Positions 13,977-21,420 of a stretch of DNA of 35,223 bases are shown piece after piece; the first letter of the stretch is position 1; every line of letters begins with the position of its first letter. The notes beneath the pieces were generated by a model, which worked only from the letters and a program-made list of their open reading frames with translations, was not told the origin of the DNA and made no database searches. The stretch spans positions 1-35,223 of the forward strand of contig JAIEMM010000011.1 of NCBI GenBank assembly GCA_019752125.1, read 5' to 3'. The position numbers and the translations under genes were made by a program. Origin of the DNA: Patescibacteria group bacterium. Lineage in GTDB: Bacteria; Patescibacteriota; Minisyncoccia; Phycocordibacterales; SBAW01.

Positions 13977-15584
13977 ATGTCACAAGAAAATCTTACATCG
14001 GGCGAACGCCCGCCTATAGTTGCAATTGTTGGTCATATCGACCACGGAAAATCGACATTGCTCGACTATATTCGTAAAACAAATATTACTGAAAAAGAAG
14101 CGGGTGGAATCACCCAACATCTTTCTGCATACGAAGCGCAGCACACTAACGCCACCGGCACGCACCATATCACCTTTTTAGATACTCCAGGGCATGAAGC
14201 ATTTCGCGCAATGCGCCTACGCGGCCTTGAAGTTGCCGATGTTGCCGTACTTGTTGTGTCCGCAGAAGACGGCGCAAAACCTCAGACCCTCGAAGCGGTA
14301 AAACTTATTGAGGAAACAAAAATCCCCTACATTGTCGCAATCACAAAGATAGACAAGCCGGGCGCAGATGTTGAGAAGGCAAAAATGTCTCTTCTTGAAA
14401 ACGGTATTTACCTAGAAGGTTTGGGTGGCGAGATTCCTTTTACCGCAATCTCAAGCAAGAGCGGCGAAGGCATTCCTGAACTTCTCGATCTGATCTTGCT
14501 TGCAGGAGAACTTGAAGGCCTTTCTGCTGATCCAGATAAGGCTGGCGAAGGCTTGGTTATCGAAGCACATCTAGACCCTAAGCGCGGCAATGCCGCAACA
14601 CTCATTGTGCAGGACGGCTCTGTTGAAAGCGGCGAGTTTATCATCTCAGGAGAATCAATGGCGCCTGTGCGCATTATGGAAAACTATGTCGGCAAGGCAA
14701 TTAAAGTTGCAGGCCCCGGCAGCCCTATTCTTATTGTTGGATTCTCTTCCCTCCCACAGATTGGTGCAAAGTGGCGCTGCGTTGAAACTAAAAAAGAAGC
14801 TGAGCAAGAAGTTTCAGAAGCTAAGAGAAATCCTGCGCAGAAACCAAGCTCGCCTCAACGCGGAGAATTTTCTGCTAAAAATTCTCCTACCTCCGGCGCC
14901 GTCGCGCCTGCGTACATTTCGGACGAACTTGTTTCTGCTTCGACCGCTACTGAAAGCGCTGAGCCAGCAGAAGTCATGAATCTTCCTATCGTTATCAAAA
15001 CCGACTTCGCAGGAACAGGAGATGCTGTTGTTCACGAAATTGAAAAACTTCCCAAGCACGCACGCTTGAATGTCCACGTTGTTGGCCGCGGCACAGGCCC
15101 TATCTCTAAGAGCGATGTTGAACTTGTCGGCAGTGGCGCGGTGCCTGGCATTATCCTCGGCTTCAATGTGAAGGCCGACCGCGACGCCGTACAGCTTGCA
15201 GAGCGCCTTGGAGTTTCAGCATCAACGTTCTCTATAATCTACGAACTTACAAAGTGGCTTGGAGAAGAAATAGAAAAACGCCGCCCTCGCGCACAAATGG
15301 AAGAAAAGACCGGCTCAGCAAAATTGCTTAAAGTATTTAGTACGGTTAAGAACAAAGTTGTTGTTGGAGGCCGTGTTGATGAGGGGGAAATTGTCGAAGG
15401 CGCGGATATAAAAATCATACGCCGCGACGTGGAAGTTGGTCGCGGTACTATCTCCAGCCTCCAGAGCCAGAAATCAGCAGCAAAGAAAGTTGAAAAAGGT
15501 AACGAATTTGGCGCCATGCTTAAGATTGATTTTGAACCAGCCGCTGGCGATACTCTCGAAGTATTTGCCGTAGTCACAAAGTAG
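13977..15584 (+). CDS. infB: Translation initiation factor IF-2 (short form)
   Basis: 535 aa. G1 GHIDHGKST (about residues 19-27), G2-region [12 protein letters not shown]3 DTPGHEAF, G4 ITKIDKP, then the EF-Tu-like domain II, a Ser/Pro/Ala-rich linker (about 280-335), IF2 domain 3 ([28 protein letters not shown]) and a C-terminal beta-barrel. The long N-terminal region of E. coli IF-2 is absent, so the protein starts nearly at the G domain. It places fMet-tRNA on the ribosome. G4 reads TKID instead of the usual NKID. It is in an operon between DUF4446 and rbfA. Confidence 0.96.
   Translation: MSQENLTSGERPPIVAIVGHIDHGKSTLLDYIRKTNITEKEAGGITQHLSAYEAQHTNATGTHHITFLDTPGHEAFRAMRLRGLEVADVAVLVVSAEDGAKPQTLEAVKLIEETKIPYIVAITKIDKPGADVEKAKMSLLENGIYLEGLGGEIPFTAISSKSGEGIPELLDLILLAGELEGLSADPDKAGEGLVIEAHLDPKRGNAATLIVQDGSVESGEFIISGESMAPVRIMENYVGKAIKVAGPGSPILIVGFSSLPQIGAKWRCVETKKEAEQEVSEAKRNPAQKPSSPQRGEFSAKNSPTSGAVAPAYISDELVSASTATESAEPAEVMNLPIVIKTDFAGTGDAVVHEIEKLPKHARLNVHVVGRGTGPISKSDVELVGSGAVPGIILGFNVKADRDAVQLAERLGVSASTFSIIYELTKWLGEEIEKRRPRAQMEEKTGSAKLLKVFSTVKNKVVVGGRVDEGEIVEGADIKIIRRDVEVGRGTISSLQSQKSAAKKVEKGNEFGAMLKIDFEPAAGDTLEVFAVVTK
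14863..14888 (+). repeat. Palindrome inside the infB linker
   Basis: GGAGAATTTT and AAAATTCTCC flank about 6 bases within the coding sequence for the low-complexity linker. It could fold in the mRNA. It may simply reflect linker drift or a small inserted palindromic element. Confidence 0.45.
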
Positions 15585-15610
15585 TTCGACTACGCTCACC
15601 ATAAATAACT

Positions 15611-15931
15611 ATGAACGGAAACCGAGGAGAAAGAATACAGGAAGCAGTGCGCGCGACGGCGGCAGAATTTCTCGCGAAAGAGGCTGGGCCGCAGTCGCTT
15701 ATAACAGTTACTCAAGTCGCCCTTTCAAATGACGCTCGTAGTGCACGAGTATTCATCAGCGTACTCCCTGAAAGCGCAGAAGACGCCGCCCTTGCGTTTG
15801 CACAGCGTAACCGCCGCGAACTCGCGGAGTTCTTCCGCACTCGCGTACGTGGCGCATTCCCTCCCCATTTCGAATTTATGATCGACCGCGGCGAAAAGAA
15901 TCGCCAGCGCCTCGACGAACTGACGAGTTAA
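15611..15931 (+). CDS. rbfA: Ribosome-binding factor A
   Basis: 106 aa. It begins RGERIQEAVRATAAEFL, then ITVTQVALSNDARSARVFISVLP (the RbfA core strand) and ends in a basic/acidic helix with EFMIDRGEKNRQRLDEL. Length and the classical infB-rbfA order support the call. It binds the 30S subunit during late 16S maturation. The gap to infB is 26 bases, and no Shine-Dalgarno is evident. tRNA-Cys follows after 17 bases. Confidence 0.93.
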   Translation: MNGNRGERIQEAVRATAAEFLAKEAGPQSLITVTQVALSNDARSARVFISVLPESAEDAALAFAQRNRRELAEFFRTRVRGAFPPHFEFMIDRGEKNRQRLDELTS

Positions 15932-15948
15932 CGTTAAAGTATTGAAAC

Positions 15949-16020
15949 GGCCACGTCGCCAAGTAGTAAGGCACGGGACTGCAAATCCTGAATACGCGGG
16001 TGCGATTCCCGCCGTGGCCT
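15949..16020 (+). tRNA. tRNA-Cys (anticodon GCA)
   Basis: Acceptor GGCCACG/CGTGGCC pairs fully. Anticodon loop CTGCAAA gives GCA (one G-T wobble in the stem). Discriminator T and an encoded CCA (16021-16023). Downstream of rbfA on the same strand. Confidence 0.96.
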
Positions 16021-16036
16021 CCAAAGTGTGCTGAAA

Positions 16037-17536
16037 TTATGCGAGCGCTTCCTCGAACACTCGTGCAAGTGCCTCTATTTCATTTTTTGTTTCTGTGCCA
16101 ACAGAAATACGGACAAACGGGCTGGTAATACCAGTTGCGTAACGTGCTGTTACATACAGCCTCGTCGTATCAAACCCAAAACTCGTCCCACCAACAATAT
16201 CAATGCCGGCTTTTTTTGCAGCCCCAGTAACACGCGACACAAAGGCATCGTAGTGAGAAACGCTCTGCTTCCCTTCTTTAAAACTAAGTGTCACAAAGGG
16301 TCCTTGGAAAGAAAGATTTTTACTCCATTCGTATCCAGCGTATGTAGGGAGGCTGGGATGTACCACGTGGGACACGACGCCACCTCCATGTCTAAGAGCA
16401 GTGTCGAGCTTCTCTGCAAGCAACCGTGCATTTCTACCAATACGCGCAAGACGGGCATCAAATAATTCTCTATTGGGAAGTGGCATGGCGAGCACTGACG
16501 CATCCGGCATAATCGTTCCAAGGTGCATGCGCGCTTCAAACAAACCTTGTTCTGAACCAACCGGTGCCCAGATAATTCCTCCACTCACTCGATCGAATCC
16601 AAATTGATGGAACTTGAGCAAACTTTCCACCACCACCAGATGCATGCCACCCAAAGGTTTGAGCGGTAGCTCATGAAGCGGCTGGTATGAAGTGGCGAGC
16701 CCTGTATTGTCGAGCACAAGAGTAGATGTTGAAGGTAATATATTGGAAAGTTTTGGAATAAGCACATGGAGATTTGGCATCGCGAGCGATTCAGCACCGC
16801 AGATGGAATCTAAAAACACAATCGAAGGCTGTAGCTTCTCTGCAATAAGAAGCATATTTTCAGTATCAAACTCATCAACATAATGAACCTGCCCCGGAAA
16901 CAATTTTTCCAATTGCCACTTGTTTTGGAAATAGCTTGCCTGCCCTACCATCACGACAGAGCCAGGTGCGACACGAGACCGCAATGATGTAAGCACCGTC
17001 GCGACAGCGCTCATACCGCTACTAGTTGGAAATGCAAACGGAGCAAGACGAAGAGGATGGTCAACGTATGCTTTTACAAATGCTTGTCCGTAACGCTTTT
17101 CATCGGCATGCATGTCACGTTTGTAGTCATTAGCCGACACAGAGATCTTCCCTGTTTCGTTGCCCGCCTGCGGCGTAGCTGTATGCCAAAACGATGGAGA
17201 CTGCCAGTTACCCGCAGAGAGAAGTCCTCCGAGCGTCGCATGGAAAGTTCTCAGCAAATCACTATATTCTTTTTTCTTTTGTATAAGCTGCGGCACGTGA
17301 GAAACACTCCACAGGGCTTTATTACCGAGCACGTGTTCAAGTTCTCCAGACACTCCTTGGAGTACGCCACGCAGACCATCGGCCTGGCTTTTTAAATAGG
17401 TTTTTGTCGGCAGTATGTAGGAATCTTTTGTTCCAGCAAGATGCATGCAAAAAGCTTCGACGGTCTTGTACGCAAAACCATACAGGCTGTGCAAACGCCC
17501 AAAATCCTCTTTCAAGTCTGCCAAGGTTTCTTCCAT
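16037..17536 (-). CDS. PLP-dependent enzyme of the Cys/Met metabolism (cystathionine synthase/lyase-like) fold
   Basis: 499 aa from the inner ATG at 17536. A N-terminal helical extension of about 170 residues precedes the PLP core: FPTSSGMSAVATVL, VMVGQASYFQNKW, VFLDSICG, VLDNTGLATS (PLP aspartate) and VVVESLLKFHQFGFDRVSGG (Schiff-base Lys). The extension and divergent core make the substrate unclear; sulfur amino-acid chemistry is the family norm. The start at 17554 (track) is also possible, but TAAAAT lies 8 bases before 17536, matching the divergent partner's layout. Confidence 0.8.
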   Translation of the reverse strand: MEETLADLKEDFGRLHSLYGFAYKTVEAFCMHLAGTKDSYILPTKTYLKSQADGLRGVLQGVSGELEHVLGNKALWSVSHVPQLIQKKKEYSDLLRTFHATLGGLLSAGNWQSPSFWHTATPQAGNETGKISVSANDYKRDMHADEKRYGQAFVKAYVDHPLRLAPFAFPTSSGMSAVATVLTSLRSRVAPGSVVMVGQASYFQNKWQLEKLFPGQVHYVDEFDTENMLLIAEKLQPSIVFLDSICGAESLAMPNLHVLIPKLSNILPSTSTLVLDNTGLATSYQPLHELPLKPLGGMHLVVVESLLKFHQFGFDRVSGGIIWAPVGSEQGLFEARMHLGTIMPDASVLAMPLPNRELFDARLARIGRNARLLAEKLDTALRHGGGVVSHVVHPSLPTYAGYEWSKNLSFQGPFVTLSFKEGKQSVSHYDAFVSRVTGAAKKAGIDIVGGTSFGFDTTRLYVTARYATGITSPFVRISVGTETKNEIEALARVFEEALA

Positions 17537-17544
17537 GTGCGGCC

Positions 17545-17573
17545 ATTTTAGCATGGTGGCCTTATGCTAAAGT
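17545..17573. promoter_or_regulatory. Inverted-repeat divergent promoter, PLP enzyme / AstE-like gene
   Basis: TTTAGCAT (17547-17554) and ATGCTAAA (17564-17571) are perfect inverted repeats 9 bases apart. Each arm contains a -10-like hexamer pointing outward: TAAAAT, 8 bases before the ATG at 17536, and TAAAGT, 9 bases before the ATG at 17583. Confidence 0.45.
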
Positions 17574-17582
17574 TTCTCTATC

Positions 17583-18323
17583 ATGCCCATTGCAGACATC
17601 CTTGGTTTAAAGCCTGGCCCCACATTACTTGTTACTGCAGGGCTCGACGGAGATGAGTATCCTCCTATTGCCGCCGCGTTTGAAGCGGCGCAGCGCTACA
17701 AAGATGGAGACTTTGCGGGCCGCCTTATTATCTTACCTATCGTCAACATCGCCGGGTTTGATGCGGGCACGTCAAAAAATCCTATAGATGGGAAATATCC
17801 TAAGTACTGCATACCCGGCCGCCTCTTTGGAACATCGTCGGACCGTCTTATGCGCAGTGTTGTTAAAACGTATGCACAACACTCAGCCCTATGGCTAGAC
17901 CTCCACAGCGCGGCACAAGGTGAAACAGTAATCCCGTGTCTATGGAACAATATCAGCGGTGTTGCCAGTGTAGATGCTCTCGGTGAAGCGTTTACGCGAG
18001 TATCAGGCGTGATAGCTGCAGTGCGCGAACAAGGCGGGCGGGCAACTTGCACTCTCGCGAAACACGGCTGCACATACGTGATTGCAGAATCAGAAGAGGA
18101 AGAGCAACATGCTGCATATATAGAACATGCGTTGCAGGTGCTCGGGATGATACCCGACAACTCTCCAACACAACCTCCTCGTATTTTTACAAAAACACGC
18201 GACATGAAAACATTTGAAGAAACTCCAAACGAAGGAGAACTTGTATTGTGGCAAAAAACCACCAACCTTCCCGGACACAAAGGCAGGTTTGGCGAAATAG
18301 CATACGAAGAGATTACGGAGTAA
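17583..18323 (+). CDS. Succinylglutamate desuccinylase/aspartoacylase-like protein
   Basis: 246 aa. TLLVTAGLDGDEYPP corresponds to the GxHGxE zinc motif of the AstE/AspA (M14-like) family, with the usual His replaced by Asp and the Glu kept. IILPIVNIAGFD and LWLDLHSAAQG (second zinc His) follow in the right order. A C-terminal beta-rich part ends GRFGEIAYEEITE. The likely chemistry is hydrolysis of an N-acyl amino acid or amide; substrate unknown. Divergent from the PLP enzyme across a 46-bp gap, which may mean shared regulation. Confidence 0.72.
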   Translation: MPIADILGLKPGPTLLVTAGLDGDEYPPIAAAFEAAQRYKDGDFAGRLIILPIVNIAGFDAGTSKNPIDGKYPKYCIPGRLFGTSSDRLMRSVVKTYAQHSALWLDLHSAAQGETVIPCLWNNISGVASVDALGEAFTRVSGVIAAVREQGGRATCTLAKHGCTYVIAESEEEEQHAAYIEHALQVLGMIPDNSPTQPPRIFTKTRDMKTFEETPNEGELVLWQKTTNLPGHKGRFGEIAYEEITE

Positions 18324-18340
18324 AATAGCTCCGTAGCACT

Positions 18341-18423
18341 GCCGGGGTGATGAAATGGTAGACATAGGGGACTTAAAATCCCCGGACGTAAAAGTCGTGT
18401 GGGTTCGAGTCCCACCCCCGGCA
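18341..18423 (+). tRNA. tRNA-Leu (anticodon TAA)
   Basis: Acceptor GCCGGGG/CCCCGGC pairs fully. Anticodon loop ACTTAAAAT with GGGG/CCCC stem gives TAA. Long variable arm; T-arm GGTTCGAGTCC. Discriminator A and encoded CCA (18424-18426). The next ORF starts 6 bases after the CCA. Confidence 0.95.
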
Positions 18424-18432
18424 CCAGAACAT

Positions 18433-19290
18433 ATGTACGGCGAGATATTACAAGAAGCACCAGAAGGCTATGTCCCCCACTATCAATGGCCTGAGTATGG
18501 GCTTGATACAGATGTCCCTCCCTTTTTAGGACCACGGCTCGTCGGCAAAGACCCCGTTGGGATGTACCGCCGCTTTTGGCCCATTGTTGTTGAAGAATAT
18601 ATTTCTGACAAAGAACCCGTGCTTGCAGACTCGGACCCTCAAGGCATTTCTCTCAACCGCATCATTATTTGGCAGCGTGTATTCCACAAAGATCAGCCAA
18701 AAGGATGGCGCACACTAAAACAAAAGCCTCCACAACTTGAAGGGTTTGCAGAACTTACATCTGACTATTGGAAGCAGTGGTCAGAGTCGGCACGCAGATA
18801 TCGTCGCAAATGGCACGATGAATTCTTGGGGAAAGAATATGCGATAGAAAAAATTAGCGCCGAAGAGTTTTTAAAACAGTATGAAAAGAGCACCATTAAG
18901 TCGTATATAAAAAAATTATATATGGACATTATGCAGCGCAAACAAAAAAACAGCGCGCATATAGATTTTATTGCAGCACGCCACCTCCCCACAGGCGACA
19001 TTGCTGCGGCCATGGCTGTGGTTGATTCCCCAACACATAACGCGTCGCACTACCTGTGCGGTTTTATAAAACCAGAATACGAAAAGGTTCCTGCGATGGT
19101 GGGAGTTATGGACGAATGGCACGCGCGCGGCATGCAGCGCGGTATGAAGTTTCTGCACTTCGGACGTTTTTGGCAAAAAGGCGACCCGGATGACTGGAAA
19201 GGATTTTCTGGGTTCAAATCAAAATTTGGATTGAAGTATGTAGCCTACCCACCTGCCTTGTGGAGATTCAAGGGAGGAAGACTTTTTTAG
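18433..19290 (+). CDS. FemAB/GNAT-like acyltransferase family protein
   Basis: 285 aa from the ATG right after tRNA-Leu; the track start (18355) lies inside the tRNA and is wrong. N-terminal PEYGLDTDVPPF and IIIWQRVF, a basic middle (ARRYRRKWHDEFL), IAARHLPTGDIAAAMAVVD, SHYLCGF, and a C-terminal GMKFLHFGRFWQKGDPDDWKGFSGFKSKFG, which resembles the end of FemABX/GNAT-like transferases (LxFG...GxxxFKxxFG). This suggests peptidyl or acyl transfer, perhaps in cell-wall assembly. There is no Shine-Dalgarno; tRNA 3' processing would leave a 6-nt leader (GAACAT). Confidence 0.6.
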   Translation: MYGEILQEAPEGYVPHYQWPEYGLDTDVPPFLGPRLVGKDPVGMYRRFWPIVVEEYISDKEPVLADSDPQGISLNRIIIWQRVFHKDQPKGWRTLKQKPPQLEGFAELTSDYWKQWSESARRYRRKWHDEFLGKEYAIEKISAEEFLKQYEKSTIKSYIKKLYMDIMQRKQKNSAHIDFIAARHLPTGDIAAAMAVVDSPTHNASHYLCGFIKPEYEKVPAMVGVMDEWHARGMQRGMKFLHFGRFWQKGDPDDWKGFSGFKSKFGLKYVAYPPALWRFKGGRLF

Positions 19291-19412
19291 TGCGCCTTGT
19301 CGGACAAAATTGGAATCAATTAGTTTACGAGCTAGGCGGGTGGTATCAGCTCGGCCGAGACTTACAAGATGTGTTGGCTTCTAAAGCCGAGGCAATAATA
19401 GAGGAGGTTTAA
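19290..19412 (+). CDS. Possible small protein, 40 aa
   Basis: GTG start overlapping the TAG of the preceding gene by one base, with GGAGG 12 bases upstream. The peptide (VRLVGQNWNQLVYELGG...) is protein-like, with an amphipathic acidic C-terminal helix ending EAIIEEV. It could be translationally coupled to the FemAB-like gene, or be a chance ORF in a structured 3' region. No family recognised. Confidence 0.35.
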   Translation: MRLVGQNWNQLVYELGGWYQLGRDLQDVLASKAEAIIEEV

Positions 19413-19617
19413 GGACTGCCTTATGGGATTAGAACATACACACTGGAGGCAGAGCCGACAGTGTGCTTCTTGGAGGGGGTCTGGGGGAACCTTCTTTTAG
19501 AGAGAGTAGTTCGAGTCCAAAATTAGCGATATGTTACTATTAAGTTGGCCGGTTGTTCCGTAGGGAACTAGGCTACCTCTCGACGATGTAGATATCCGCA
19601 AGGAGACTGGCTTCAAA
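19413..19617 (+). other. Gene-free 3' region with several possible stem-loops
   Basis: About 205 bases without a convincing ORF, ending at a strong plus-strand terminator. Visible pairings are CACACTG/CAGTGTG, whose loop contains AGGCAG complementary to the upstream CTGCCT, and GTTCC/GGAAC further on. No match to tmRNA, RNase P or SRP RNA consensus was seen. It may be a long 3' UTR or a small RNA. Confidence 0.35.
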
Positions 19618-19648
19618 AGCCCCCCTCATTTCGAGGGGGTTTTTTGTT
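19618..19648 (+). terminator. Strong terminator, plus strand (bidirectional stem)
   Basis: CCCCCTC-ATTT-CGAGGGGG-type stem followed by TTTTTTGTTTT on the plus strand. On the minus strand it follows the DUF3800 stop at once, with a short T-tract. Confidence 0.85.
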
Positions 19649-20551
19649 TTATACCGTGCAGCCTTTTTGAAAATCCCAATTGATTTTCGCTATATCGGGA
19701 ATACAAACCAAACCATACCCTCGTACTTTGCTCCTAAAGATGCCCCCTACGTAAAAATTGCATCGGATGCGTTTGAAATAGTCATATGTGCGGAGCACCA
19801 CATCCCCTGCAGGGTTTTTATTTGAGCCGTTCCACTCTCCTCCATGCTCAATAAACTGTCGGGCTATTGTATAAGCACAGACATCTGCAACTTGTAAGAA
19901 ATTTTCAGACGAAGATTTTTTAAAGGTCACGTCGTCTATGTTTCCATAAGAAGGCACATAGATATTTGCCATGCCTTCATTTTTTAGGTACACGCCCTGC
20001 AGTTTATTGTGCGCTCCTCTGGTGATGGAGAGTGATGATTCCATCTGATCGAATACGACTGAACAACCTCCGCCGCAATAAGAGTGGATACGCTCAAGTA
20101 AAACCTGAGCGGCTTTCAAGAGAGGTGTCCCTTCTGGTTTATTGCGAGACGGGCCATAGTAACGCTTATCAAATACGGTCGCAAAAAGTTTCATGCGATC
20201 TGCGTTTTTAGCGATGAGGTCAAAATACTCTTCGCCAAATTGGTTAAGCTGCTCTGGAGTAATGCCATATGGATCGAGGTAGTACTTTTTTCGCTTATCT
20301 GGGATTCTCATCCAGACCGATTTAACCTCCACGTCATAGGTGCCAAAATACTTCTTCTTTAGTGCATTGAACTGATCATTCAAATCCTTAAGATCCGCAT
20401 TGTCGATACTCACACCACAAAGAACAAAATAGTTCCCACGCCAAAACGCCTCATTGCCTTTGTATGGAGGAGGATTATCAACGAATTCTTTAGCGTGAGG
20501 CGTGACATACTCCTTACTGCCGCTGTCGTCTATAAAAACTGTTCTGGCCAT
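19649..20551 (-). CDS. DUF3800 family protein
   Basis: 300 aa. N-terminal VFIDDSGSKEY and C-terminal ENFLQVADVCAYTIAR are the two conserved blocks of DUF3800, an RNase H-like fold family frequent in mobile and defence regions. The acidic residues in IDDSG, VVFDQME and VADVC could form a metal site. Between them VEVKSVWMRI and YGPSRNKPEGTP. No catalytic activity is proven for the family. TAGTCT lies 6 bases before the ATG, predicting leaderless translation. It begins the accessory region. Confidence 0.85.
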   Translation of the reverse strand: MARTVFIDDSGSKEYVTPHAKEFVDNPPPYKGNEAFWRGNYFVLCGVSIDNADLKDLNDQFNALKKKYFGTYDVEVKSVWMRIPDKRKKYYLDPYGITPEQLNQFGEEYFDLIAKNADRMKLFATVFDKRYYGPSRNKPEGTPLLKAAQVLLERIHSYCGGGCSVVFDQMESSLSITRGAHNKLQGVYLKNEGMANIYVPSYGNIDDVTFKKSSSENFLQVADVCAYTIARQFIEHGGEWNGSNKNPAGDVVLRTYDYFKRIRCNFYVGGIFRSKVRGYGLVCIPDIAKINWDFQKGCTV

Positions 20552-20557
20552 TGAAAC

Positions 20558-20563
20558 AGACTA
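20558..20563 (-). promoter_or_regulatory. -10 box for the leaderless DUF3800 gene
   Basis: TAGTCT, then GTTTCA (6 nt), then the ATG at 20551. Confidence 0.5.
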
Positions 20564-20624
20564 CACCCTTGGGGTTACGAGAACAATAATTTCTGCACGC
20601 AGATCATGGTGTGGATATAAAACC

Positions 20625-20652
20625 TTGTCGCTCAACCATGAGGGTATATACT
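20625..20652 (+). promoter_or_regulatory. Promoter of the candidate ncRNA
   Basis: TTGTCG (20625-20630), 16-bp spacer, TATACT (20647-20652). The expected start (about 20658-20660) coincides with the first base of the 5' arm of the structure that follows. Confidence 0.55.
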
Positions 20653-20657
20653 TTGTA

Positions 20658-20842
20658 CTGTGGAACATGACGATGATGATTTGCTTTGTATCAAAAACTT
20701 GCCTAAATTAGTGTTCTAGCCACAAAGGACCCTTATACCATGTGCGGAGCATCGAGCTAAAACCTCATGTTCCACAGACTGGGGCAATGTTTGAAAAAGC
20801 ATTTCTTCGGTGCTCCGCATTAGGTGTAAGGGTTTTTTCTTT
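20658..20842 (+). ncRNA. Candidate structured RNA with pseudoknot topology, about 185 nt
   Basis: Seen directly: a 5' arm CTGTGGAACATGA (20658-20670) that is the perfect 13-nt complement of TCATGTTCCACAG (20765-20777). That second arm lies in the loop of a long two-part stem: ACCCTTATACC (20729) with GGTGTAAGGGT (20823), and TGCGGAGCATCG (20743) with CGGTGCTCCGCA (20808). Both mismatches in the stem are G-U wobbles, which fits selection on RNA. The stem ends in TTTTTTCTTT, a terminator tail. A promoter lies just upstream. There is no ORF of note inside. It matches no RNA family I know; regulation of the neighbouring accessory genes or an RNA antitoxin-type role is speculation. Confidence 0.6.
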
Positions 20843-20867
20843 GTCACGCTACTCCTGCACAGGGCAA

Positions 20868-20921
20868 CTCGTGTGCAGGTCAGGCAGGATAATAGCCGCA
20901 ACCGCATCAACCGATGCGGTT
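20868..20921 (+). promoter_or_regulatory. Two hairpins upstream of the 43-aa ORF
   Basis: CCTGCACA/TGTGCAGG (10-nt loop, starting near 20857) and AACCGCATC-AACC-GATGCGGTT (20900-20921) are both perfect stems. No T-tract follows, so they are leader structures or separate RNA elements rather than terminators. Confidence 0.45.
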
Positions 20922-20956
20922 GGCAGAAGCTGCAAGAAACGCAGAGAAGATGCCAT

Positions 20957-21088
20957 ATGGCACGACAATCTCGTCTCGCTGGCCGTGACAAGTACGGTCA
21001 GTTTGAGGAACTCGACAAGGCACGGGAAAAGAAGAGCTCGACTGTTGAGCACCTTCCACTTCCGGGCTACGGCGACGTAGATAGGTAG
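20957..21088 (+). CDS. Possible small basic protein, 43 aa
   Basis: The ATG at 20957 is inside a longer track ORF (20810-21088). The peptide starts MARQSRLAGRDKYGQFEELD and is charged throughout, ending LPGYGDVDR. AGAGAAG 8 bases upstream is a weak Shine-Dalgarno. It follows two hairpins and precedes another small ORF and a terminator on the same strand. No family recognised; coding status is uncertain. Confidence 0.4.
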   Translation: MARQSRLAGRDKYGQFEELDKAREKKSSTVEHLPLPGYGDVDR

Positions 21089-21203
21089 AAACATGGGGAG
21101 TTAGGTCATCCCACCCAGTTGCAAACTGTTTGGCAATTGGCAGGGGTGACTTAACAGTAAGGGCGTCCCCAGCCCTAGTCGGCAGACGAAAAATGTAGCC
21201 GCA

Positions 21204-21353
21204 ATGAACACAAAATTTGCGCATTGCCATCTCGATCCAGAGACTGGTTTGGTCTGGTGCCAGCACCATAACGGTAGTTGGGCGCCACCATTTCAGGCCT
21301 ATGACATTGAAGATGGTGAGGACGGTGAACGCCAAACGGCCACCACCTCATAG
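21204..21353 (+). CDS. Possible small His/Cys-containing acidic protein, 49 aa
   Basis: Too short for the track. It reads MNTKFAHCHLDPETGLVWCQ and continues with HHNGSWAPPF and an acidic tail (DIEDGEDGE). The HCH...CQHH cluster could bind zinc. The composition is more protein-like than the opposite-strand ORF 20907-21335. No Shine-Dalgarno. A plus-strand terminator follows at 21388, supporting plus-strand transcription. Confidence 0.45.
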   Translation: MNTKFAHCHLDPETGLVWCQHHNGSWAPPFQAYDIEDGEDGERQTATTS

Positions 21354-21387
21354 AAGCAGCAGCCGTTTGGAATCTTAAGAAATGGGT

Positions 21388-21420
21388 CGAGGGAAACTCC
21401 CTCGGCTCTTTTCTATTTTA
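21388..21420 (+). terminator. Terminator after the small plus-strand ORFs
   Basis: CGAGGGA-AAC-TCCCTCG followed by GCTCTTTTCTATTTTA. Confidence 0.7.

Noticed and set aside
15725-16024. 99-aa minus-strand ORF starting MEATAGIAPAYSGFAV
   Set aside because: Antisense of tRNA-Cys and rbfA; the N-terminus is a known antisense-tRNA artefact pattern.
17696-18535. 279-aa minus-strand ORF
   Set aside because: Runs antisense through the AstE-like gene and tRNA-Leu(TAA) (GVGLEPTRLLRPG is antisense tRNA); no domain.
19508-19517. Degenerate tRNA around TTCGAGTCC
   Set aside because: Only the T-loop-like string is present; no T-stem, anticodon arm or acceptor pairs can be drawn.
19413-19617. tmRNA, RNase P RNA or SRP RNA
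   Set aside because: No tag-peptide ORF, no tRNA-like ends, and none of the conserved RNase P or SRP core strings were seen.
20907-21335. 142-aa minus-strand ORF (MAFTVLTIFNVIG...)
   Set aside because: Covers hairpins and two plus-strand small ORFs, ends in low-complexity text and has no promoter or Shine-Dalgarno; the plus strand with its terminator is the better reading, though the case is not closed.
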